Below are positions 1-5,603 of a DNA stretch of 20,988 nt, one piece after another. A program made the position numbers and the translations under genes. The notes under the pieces were generated by a model that was not told the origin of the DNA, did no database searches, and was given only the letters and a program-made list of their open reading frames with translations. The DNA lies in the NCBI GenBank assembly GCA_034408745.1, contig JAWXCM010000353.1, forward strand, positions 1 to 20,988, in the 5' to 3' direction. How positions within the stretch are numbered: position 1 is the stretch's first letter; each line of letters opens with the position of its first letter. The stretch is from JAWXCM01 sp034408745 (lineage in GTDB: Bacteria; Acidobacteriota; Terriglobia; Bryobacterales; Bryobacteraceae).

Positions 1-1
1 A

Positions 2-526
2 ATGCCAGTTCAGCATGGACCTGACATGCACGGGATTGGCAACCAAACCATTCCCCAGGTAACGCGCGCCCGGCTGGATGATCCCGGAATCGGTTTGGGG
101 GGCAGTGGCCGAAAGGTTTTAGTCTATACCGACCTGAAGGCGCTTGAACCATTCGAAGACACCCGGCAGCCGGAACGGGAACTGGAGATTCATCTCACGG
201 GGCATATGGAGCGCTTTATATGGTCGCTCGATGGCAAGAAGTATTCCCAGGCCAACGAGCCGGTTCGCTTTCGGCTTGGGGAACGCCTGCGATGGACGTT
301 CGTCAACGACACGATGATGGAACATACGATGCATTTGCATGGAATGTTCATGCAGCTTGAGAATGGTGCGGGCGACCTTTTACCCAGCAAGCATACGGTT
401 CTTGTAAAGCCAACTGAGCGTGTGTCTGTAGCAATTACGCCGATCGAACGCGGCCCATGGGCTTTTCATTGCCACCTGGTGATGCACATGGAATCAGGCA
501 TGTTTCGAGTGGTCCTGGTTTCGTAG
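2..526 (+). CDS. copA: Multicopper oxidase, CopA/PcoA type, C-terminal part (cut by left window edge)
   Basis: This is the last 174 residues of a periplasmic copper-resistance multicopper oxidase, the type thought to oxidise or sequester copper in the periplasm. The third cupredoxin domain is visible. It has the ligand motif HTMHLHG (H108, H111, H113 of the visible part) and the closing motif HCHLVMH with a following Met (H156, C157, H158, H162, M167), which together supply trinuclear-cluster and type 1 copper ligands. The first visible residues (MPVQHGPDMHG) resemble the Met/His-rich linker of CopA proteins, so the ATG at base 2 is almost certainly internal and the gene begins outside the window. 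copB follows 20 bases after the stop, the standard copAB order. Local GC looks lower than in the genes right of the tRNA, which fits an acquired segment. Confidence 0.9.
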   Translation: MPVQHGPDMHGIGNQTIPQVTRARLDDPGIGLGGSGRKVLVYTDLKALEPFEDTRQPERELEIHLTGHMERFIWSLDGKKYSQANEPVRFRLGERLRWTFVNDTMMEHTMHLHGMFMQLENGAGDLLPSKHTVLVKPTERVSVAITPIERGPWAFHCHLVMHMESGMFRVVLVS

Positions 527-546
527 TTAATGAACCACGGCAGATC

Positions 547-1350
547 ATGAATTACCTGCAAATCCTGTTCTTTCTCCTGCTCTTTGTCCTCTCTCACGGG
601 ATTGTGGTGGCTCAATCGCCAGTGGAGAATCCGGGTAGACCCGAGCCCACCAACCCGGTCCTGTTTCCTCCCCCAAAAGACTGGCCTGCGCCAGTGGAAC
701 ATGAAAACACCCGCCTTTATTTGCTCGCAGATGTACTCGAATATCGCGCATCCAGGAAAGAAAGCGACTTCCGATGGGATGCGGAAGGTTGGTACGGTGG
801 CGACTACAATCGGATTTGGTTCAAAAGTGAAGGTGAACGCAATACTGCTTTAAAGGCAGACTACGATATCGATTTCCAGCTTCTGTACGGAAGGTTCGTG
901 AAGCGCTACTACGATTTGCAAGTGGGCGCGAGAGTTGAAACCCAAAAGTTCCAGGGTCGAAATGTTACCCGCACGCATGCAGTTATTGGTTTTGAGGGAC
1001 TCGTTCCGTACCGATACGACATCGAACCACTCTTGTTCATCAGCCAAAACGGCGACGTGTCGGGCCGATTCACCATTACGAGGGACGTGCTTGTTACTCA
1101 GCGCCTCATTTTGCAGCCTCGATTTGAAACAACACTCGCCGCGCAGCGGGTAGAGCGATTCACAACCGGTACGGGATTAAACAACATCGAAGCTGGATTG
1201 CGCCTTCGCTATGAGATCCGGCGCGAATTCGCTCCCTACTTTGGAGTGTCATTTGACCGCAGCTTTTTTGGAACCGCTGATTTGGTGCGGCAGGATGGTG
1301 GTAGTCCTTCGCAAATTCGCTTTGTAGCTGGTATTCGACTATGGAAATAG
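547..1350 (+). CDS. copB: Copper resistance protein B (outer-membrane CopB/PcoB)
   Basis: This 267-residue protein matches the CopB family, outer-membrane beta-barrel proteins that work with CopA in copper tolerance. The N-terminus MNYLQILFFLLLFVLSHG is a clear signal peptide ending near VVAQS. The mature part has the family's recognisable LLADVLEYR and DAEGWYGGDYNRIWFK segments, followed by alternating barrel-like strands and the terminal aromatic-rich RFVAGIRLWK. I chose the ATG at 547 rather than an in-frame ATG at 457 because 457 lies inside copA and would put 30 non-signal residues before the signal peptide. No strong ribosome binding site is visible, so translation may be coupled to copA. 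Its stop lies about 15 bases from the truncated end of a Tn3-family transposase remnant. The family usually carries a Met/His-rich N-terminal stretch, which is very short here. Confidence 0.88.
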   Translation: MNYLQILFFLLLFVLSHGIVVAQSPVENPGRPEPTNPVLFPPPKDWPAPVEHENTRLYLLADVLEYRASRKESDFRWDAEGWYGGDYNRIWFKSEGERNTALKADYDIDFQLLYGRFVKRYYDLQVGARVETQKFQGRNVTRTHAVIGFEGLVPYRYDIEPLLFISQNGDVSGRFTITRDVLVTQRLILQPRFETTLAAQRVERFTTGTGLNNIEAGLRLRYEIRREFAPYFGVSFDRSFFGTADLVRQDGGSPSQIRFVAGIRLWK

Positions 1351-1365
1351 CTCGACAAGCCCTGC

Positions 1366-3629
1366 TTTTCAGATGATCGAGCGCCACATCCATGTAGCCC
1401 GTGTTCCATAAGAATCAGGGCATTGACAATCAATCCGAGGGCGCCGAGTTGATCTTCCTGGCCCTCGCGGTATCCCTGGCGCAGTTCGCCGCGCTGCCCA
1501 AAGAAGCACTTCCTCGCCAGGCTGTGCCGGCCCTCGCCACGGTTGAGCTGGGTGAGGATCCGCCGGCGGAAGCTCTCATCATTTATATAGGCCAGCAGGT
1601 GGAGCGTCTTCGGGATGCGCCCCAACTCGCCAATCGCCCGCGCCAGCAACGACTTCTTGCTCCCTCGCTTACAGCGACCGTATCAACCTGATGGTCCCCA
1701 TCTTCAGCGAGCCCGCCACCCGCAGGAAGTCATCCCAGTTCTGCGTGATCAGTTTCATGTTGAGGCGTTGCCGGGCCAAGCTCCGAACAGCCCGCCGTGT
1801 CGGTCATCAACTCCTTCGGAACCAAGCTCGTTTCGTGCTCGAGCAAGCCGTCCAGCACGTACGGAGAATCGTGCAGCGTTCCCGGAATCACGATGCCGTG
1901 AAAGCCGGTGAACGGATCGATGCTGAAATTGTAGTAGGTGACGCCCCGGTCGGTGTGGAAGTACTTGCTGTTCGGTCGGGCGTTGAGCGTCCGGACCGGC
2001 ACCACGAAGCGAAGCCCGTCGGCCGAGGCAACCTCGCCGCCGCCAAAGGCGCGGGCCAACGGAATGCGCGCCTGCGCATCAACAAGGCGGGCATTGGCAC
2101 GGACCAGTGTCTCGGCACGGATGTAGTTTTGTTGAACCCACTCCAGGCGTCCCAGACACAGCGCCGGATTCGTCGGATCGACGATGGGTTCGAGGCCGAT
2201 GTTGCAGGCCTGCGCCGTCAGCACCGCACAGATGATCAGGCCCAGATTGTCGACGCGGGCATGGCTTTCGCTGACATGCGTGCACCCGTCACAACCCGGT
2301 GAAGCCGTTGATCTCCAGGATCGCATCAGTGATCTCGGCCCTGGGCAGCAGTTCATGGACGCGTTTCCTCGCCTCGACCAGACTGGCTGGATCATCGAGC
2401 TTGTCCAAGCACCTGACCACGAGCCGGTCCTTGCCGTTCACCTGGTCGATTCGCGCGCCTGGATTGGAAGTGAAGCGTTCGGCCACTCGCCGGCAGGACT
2501 CGTCCAACTGGTTGGTCAGCTTCACCAGCGCCGGTTCGGCGGTCGTTGGAAGATCCAGCATTCGGCAAACCGCCGGATGATTTCGCGCGGCGCCGCGCCC
2601 ATCTGGGGCTTTCGTGATACTTGTCCTCCGGCTGTCGCGTCAAGGCTTCGACGATCGCGACGGCGGCCTCCAAATCGTCCGGGCTGTTCTGTCCAAAGAT
2701 GGTGGACCGGACCTGGCGATCCGCGCAGAACGGATCGATCACAACTTTGACGACGTCTTTGAGCCGAATGGCAGCGGCGTCCAGATCGCGCAGAGTGCGC
2801 AGCCTGATCTCTTGTCCTTATTCCTCGGCGCAGGCGAGGCATTGGGTGATCAACTGGGTGATCAACTGGGTGAACAACTCCAACGCGTCGTCCTGGCTGA
2901 CAGCTTCGTAGACATAGGCGAAGACGAGCAAGCTGGCAATGCGCCGGGCGGGTTGCAGGTGAGCCAGTGTCTGAGCCCAGGCGGTGGCGGTGTTGCGTGC
3001 GATTGTCTTGACGCGCCCCGGACGGGAAGCGCGACAGATCCACACCGCTCACACCGAGCGCACGAATCTCGGTCACGCGCTCCAGCGCTTCCAGCATCGC
3101 TGGAGAACTGATCCGCGTAGCAGCGCGGCGAGACGTACTCTCCTTCCGTGGTGACCAACAGCGACGTCAACCGCGCCGTCTGCTCCTGGTCTGGGAGCGC
3201 CGCAATCGCTGCCAGAGGCGTATCGTGGCGCGCTCTCGCACCCGGGCCACCAGGCGCGTCAACACGGTCACCCCGGGCAGAAGAATCTTCCGTTCGATCA
3301 GGCGAGCCGTGATCAGGTCGAATACCACCGTGGGTCGCTCGGCGCTCAACCAGGCTCTGGTATAGATCCACCGGATCAGCCGGAAGTGCTCAGGCTGACT
3401 GGTGAAGTCGCGATAATCGTGCCGAAGCTGAATTTCGCCGGCGTGCTCGCGGTGCGTGGCTTCCCGGTCGAGGTACTGGCTCACGCTGCCCGGATCGGCT
3501 ATTTATGGCGAGTTGCCTGGACAAATGCCTGAACACGCCTGGCGGCACGTCGATTGGGTTGCTGAGGAACGTACCAGTAAACCGAACGGTGCACAGTTGC
3601 AGAGCATAGCCCAGGCGACTGAGGTCACC
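1366..3629 (-). pseudogene. tnpA: Tn3-family transposase (TnpA), degenerate and truncated at both ends
   Basis: Reading right to left on the minus strand, consecutive TnpA segments appear in different frames. They are SRLGYALQLCTVRF (near 3580-3627), an N-terminal region with REATHREHAGEIQ and LLPGVTVLTRL (3240-3470), a badly broken middle (2290-3170), and the DDE core with FHTDRGVTYYNFSIDPFTG and LDGLLEHE (1800-1960). NWDDFLRVAGSLKMGTIR (about 1690-1750) and ELGRIPKTLHLLAYINDESF (about 1565-1630) follow, then the C-terminal GEGRHSLARKCFFGQRGELRQ. At 1409 one extra base separates NALIL from the expected WNTGYMDVALDHL. Homology stops near 1366, so the last 50 or so residues are missing, and it begins at 3629, so about 40 N-terminal residues are missing too. 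No 38-base Tn3 terminal repeat, resolvase gene or res site is seen. The element is dead. An intact TnpA would be close to 1000 residues. Confidence 0.85.
2846..2881. repeat. Short tandem repeat, three 12-base units
   Basis: GTGATCAACTGG occurs at 2846-2857 and 2858-2869, and a third, diverged unit (GTGAACAACTCC) follows at 2870-2881. It lies inside the Tn3 transposase remnant and keeps frame there, so it probably arose by slippage during decay. Confidence 0.8.
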
Positions 3630-3630
3630 C

Positions 3631-3693
3631 GACGCCAGCCTCAGCAAGGAGTGGGCCTCGCCCGAGGACGAGGCCCTGTTCGCTGATCTTTAG
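3631..3693 (+). pseudogene. Possible C-terminal stub of an antitoxin-like gene
   Basis: The plus strand reads DASLSKEWASPEDEALFADL and then TAG. Acidic Trp-containing tails of this kind (WxxPEEDxAWxxL) are common at the ends of small type II antitoxins. The reading begins exactly where transposase homology on the other strand stops (3629), as expected if the transposon replaced the 5' part of the gene. Twenty residues are too few for a firm call. No partner toxin is recognisable to the right. Confidence 0.2.
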
Positions 3694-3767
3694 CTCAGTG
3701 TCAGGCTGTGATCGACCCAGAGTCTCGACCGGATGCCCGGTATTGCAGAGATCACGGATCCGAAGAA

Positions 3768-3787
3768 GGCGGCCTGAAATGGCCGCC
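3768..3787 (-). terminator. Rho-independent terminator of the small hypothetical gene
   Basis: There is a perfect 7-base stem, GGCGGCC at 3768-3774 and GGCCGCC at 3781-3787, with a 6-base loop. On the minus strand it begins 4 bases after the TGA of the 3792-4094 gene and is followed by the T-rich TTCTTC. A second short inverted repeat (ACCGG/CCGGT, 3728-3741) lies just beyond. Confidence 0.65.
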
Positions 3788-3791
3788 GTTC

Positions 3792-4094
3792 TCAGGGTTC
3801 TAAAGACTGCAAAGCGGCGATTGCCTGTTCGGTGTATTCGATCCCGCCATCCCAGAACTTAACGAGAACGTCGAGGTTCAGGGCTACCCACTGCCGCAAC
3901 AACGCCAGATCCTGTGGGGACAGCTCACCATTCACTACCCGGACGTCGGGTCGCAGTGCGATGGAAATCAGATCCTCACTCCGGGCCTTCGGACCCGGCG
4001 AGACCTTAATGCGGATGTCGTGCTTTGCTCCGGCTTTGGGCGAGATCCAGACAACGAATGGCAAACCAGTTCGTTTGGGAGACAGATTCGCCAT
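3792..4094 (-). CDS. Conserved hypothetical protein, 100 residues, apparently intact
   Basis: The protein begins MANLSPKRTGLPFVVWISPK and ends YTEQAIAALQSLEP. I recall similar small uncharacterised proteins (start NLSPKxxGLPFVVWIS, middle IRPDVRVVxGELS, end WDGxIEYTE) in soil bacteria, but cannot name a domain or function. It is small and soluble, has no signal peptide or membrane segment, and mixes basic and aromatic residues. The ATG at 4094 is chosen because the recognisable sequence starts there. The frame runs upstream to 4253, but those residues are unlike the family and overlap other remnants. The ribosome binding site is weak. A good terminator follows the stop at once. It is the only apparently intact gene among broken mobile elements, and the antitoxin-like fragment upstream raises the possibility that it was carried as cargo or as part of an addiction module. 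That is inference. Confidence 0.6.
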   Translation of the reverse strand: MANLSPKRTGLPFVVWISPKAGAKHDIRIKVSPGPKARSEDLISIALRPDVRVVNGELSPQDLALLRQWVALNLDVLVKFWDGGIEYTEQAIAALQSLEP

Positions 4095-4309
4095 CGTGTA
4101 GAAGTCATCGACACCAGTCGGCAGTAACCCGGTTGCCACGAATAAATGGTAGCAATACCCCCACCCAAATAAGGAGACCCTGATCCATGGCCGTACTCGC
4201 CGACCTGATCGCCGTGTTTGCCCAGCAGCAGGCATCCATGTCCGCCAGCGCAAAAGGCTTTGAGCAGGGATTTGAACGAGTAGCCAGCGGCCCGAGCTGA
4301 TCCGTCCGA

Positions 4310-4468
4310 CACCTTCTTCAGGCCTTCCGGGGAGTCAGTCAGCGAATACGGCGTCTGGCCCCGCAGCGCCGGAATCGGCGTCCGCATCCACGTGCTAACC
4401 AATTCCAGCCCGATGATGCGGGCGGCGCGCCCGATCGTTTCCACTTCCGGATTTATCGTTGCTGCCAG
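4310..4468 (-). pseudogene. MbcA/ParS/Xre-type antitoxin C-terminal domain fragment
   Basis: The minus strand encodes INPEVETIGRAARIIGLELV followed by a WMRTPIPALRGQTPYSL stretch and DSPEGLKKV. The pattern of a Trp, then TPIPALxGxTPxSL, then an EG helix is the toxin-binding domain of MbcA/ParS/Xre antitoxins (partners of RES or similar toxins). The N-terminal DNA-binding part is absent, because the sequence joins an IS630 transposase fragment in frame at about 4468. After KKV the expected family end is not seen and the frame runs on into unrelated residues to 3968. No RES-domain toxin is visible nearby. The 215 bases between this fragment and the start at 4094 hold nothing else I recognise. 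Confidence 0.5.
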
Positions 4469-4740
4469 CACCTGGCTGAGCCAACTGGCTGAGGTCGGCG
4501 TGAAGTGAAAATGCACCCGGCCTTCGTATCTGGCAAGCCAGCCTTCGTTGCGTTTGTGAGTGCAGTAGTTGTCCAGAATCGCGTGAATCTCCTTATCGGC
4601 TGGCAATTCGGCGATGATCGCATCCCAAAAACCGGCCGAAGTCTTCGCGCTTCTTCTGCTCCGTCGTTTGTGCGTGGACCTGCCCACTGGCGATCTCCAG
4701 TGCGGCAAAAAGATTCAACGTGCCGTTGCGCTTACAGGTG
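4469..4740 (-). pseudogene. IS630-family transposase, C-terminal DDE fragment, frameshifted
   Basis: On the minus strand the sequence reads KRNGTLNLFAALEIASGQVH and TTEQKKREDFGRF. After a frame change it continues with WDAIIAELPADKEIHAILDN, YCTHKRNEGW and HFHFTPTSASWLSQV. This is the second half of an IS630-type transposase, including the LDN Asp and the region just before the catalytic Glu (normally WLNQVE). The two halves come into one frame if one base is removed from the five-base run at 4627-4631 (AAAAA on plus, TTTTT on minus). The fragment stops at QV, so the catalytic Glu and the C-terminus are lost. The N-terminal half is also missing. No terminal inverted repeats were found. Confidence 0.75.
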
Positions 4741-4744
4741 CTTT

Positions 4745-5071
4745 TCATGCACTGGCTGTGGAGTTGGATGCGTTTCCCGGTGAGCTGCTGTTGGCCGGGA
4801 ACCAGACTTCGTCATCTCCCGCTTTCAATGTGACCGGGTCGGGCAGATATACCGGACCGACGTCAATGTCCCTGCCTTTGTCGATCGCACCGAACGTTCC
4901 GCGCCGCACGTAGAATTTGAAGTTCCTGTCCGATGCCGGCACGCTGGCCGTCGGCTGGCCGAGGCGATACACGCCGTAAATCTCACCGATCAGATCGAGG
5001 TTGCGCCCACTGGCGAACGGGAGAAGCGTCTCGCTGATATTGAGGAACTGGCGGGTATCGAGCTCTCCCAT
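4745..5071 (-). pseudogene. Phage baseplate-J-like protein fragment
   Basis: The 108-codon minus-strand frame reads LLPFASGRNLDLIGEIYGVY, then RNFKFYVRRGTFGAIDKGRD, then VTLKAGDDEVWFP and SSPGNASN. An ASGxxLDLIGExxGVxRL segment, then an extrinsic-looking strand, then a TLxAGxxEVxxPAxxxxPGxxxN segment is the order in the N-terminal half of baseplate J-like (gpJ) proteins of contractile tails. Only that part is present, and the sequence runs into the IS630 fragment near 4745. An in-frame stop lies about a dozen codons before the ATG at 5071, so this could be a real gene start, but a fragment is likelier. The family call rests on pattern memory, not a search. Confidence 0.4.
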
Positions 5072-5175
5072 CCTTATACGACTTCGGTTTCTGAATCATG
5101 CTCCACTTCCGCGATTTACCTCTGCCTGACCAGCGAGGTTCCGTTGACGAACACCCGCCACAACTACCGCCTGAT

Positions 5176-5355
5176 CGCAGAAATGGTATCCCCACGCTTC
5201 GGTTCCATGATTTGCGGCGGACCGCCGTCCGGAACATGTCCACGGACTCCACCGTACCGTGGCAAAGAAGATCAGCGGTCATCAGACAGACGCGATGTTC
5301 GAGCGATACAACATCATTGATTGATGAACAGGACATCAAAGCGGCCAGGTTGTAA
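5176..5355 (+). pseudogene. Tyrosine recombinase (phage-type integrase), C-terminal catalytic remnant
   Basis: The plus strand reads IPTLRFHDLRRTAVRNM, which is the HxLRR box of tyrosine recombinases. A frame change follows, then VAKKISGHQTDAMFERYNII with the GHxT box and the catalytic Tyr in ERYN. A second frame change leads to DEQDIKAARL and TAA at 5353-5355. The second break looks like a 4-base duplication (ATTGATTG near 5316-5325); removing one ATTG joins RYNI to IDEQDIKAA in one frame. The upstream catalytic Arg/Lys region is not recognisable. The remnant points toward, and ends about 90 bases from, the 3' end of a tRNA-Leu gene, the usual place for an integrase of this class. Confidence 0.75.
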
Positions 5356-5363
5356 CAAGCGAC

Positions 5364-5382
5364 CGTAACGATTACCGTTACG
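5364..5382. repeat. Inverted repeat between integrase remnant and tRNA
   Basis: Perfect 7-base arms CGTAACG and CGTTACG flank the 5-base spacer ATTAC. There is no T-tract, so it is more likely a recombination-protein or regulatory site than a terminator. Its position beside the integrase end and the tRNA fits an attachment region. Confidence 0.5.
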
Positions 5383-5395
5383 ATAGCCGAAAACC

Positions 5396-5413
5396 CGCGC
5401 TTGAGCTTGCGCG
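5396..5413. repeat. Second inverted repeat next to the tRNA
   Basis: CGCGC and GCGCG arms flank TTGAGCTT. It lies 14 bases after the first inverted repeat and 30 bases before the encoded CCA end of the tRNA. Function is unknown. It could be an arm-type integrase site or an RNA hairpin downstream of the tRNA. Confidence 0.4.
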
Positions 5414-5442
5414 TTACTCAGCATTTCAGTCGTTTGTTTTGT

Positions 5443-5531
5443 TGGTGCCCGGGGCGGGACTTGAACCCGCACACCCCTTCCGGGATAAAGGATTTTAAGT
5501 CCTTTGCGTCTGCCGATTTCGCCACCCGGGC
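5443..5531 (-). tRNA. tRNA-Leu (anticodon TAA)
   Basis: The minus strand folds as a class II tRNA. The acceptor stem GCCCGGG (5525-5531) pairs with CCCGGGC (5447-5453). The anticodon stem AAGGA/TCCTT surrounds the loop CTTAAAA, giving anticodon TAA. A long variable arm contains the pairing CCC/GGG (ATCCCGGAAGGGGT). The T arm is GCGGG-TTCAAGT-CCCGC. The discriminator is A and CCA is encoded at 5443-5445. The long variable arm and the anticodon both specify leucine (UUA codon). Its 3' end faces the integrase remnant, so the gene is the probable attachment site of the island to the left. Confidence 0.95.
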
Positions 5532-5558
5532 ACAAGGGCCTGATACCTGCGAGATTCC

Positions 5559-5588
5559 ATCATAGTGAACCGGAGTCGCCGTTCTGAA
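5559..5588 (-). promoter_or_regulatory. Possible sigma-70-type promoter of the tRNA-Leu gene
   Basis: On the minus strand TATGAT (5559-5564, five of six to TATAAT) lies 18 bases downstream of TTCAGA (5583-5588, weak match to TTGACA). Transcription would start about 20 bases before the tRNA 5' end. Confidence 0.35.
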
Positions 5589-5603
5589 GTTTCGGCGCTC
5601 CGC

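Noticed and set aside
457..546. Upstream start for copB at ATG 457
   Set aside because: It lies inside copA and would place 30 residues ahead of a perfect signal peptide that begins at 547.
1691..3111. Several 90-200 codon plus-strand frames over the Tn3 remnant
   Set aside because: They are opposite-strand shadows of transposase sequence and show no protein family features.
5577..5597. CGCCG/CGGCG hairpin downstream of the HD-GYP stop as a terminator
   Set aside because: The stem is only 5 bases and no T-tract follows on the minus strand; it also overlaps the possible tRNA promoter.
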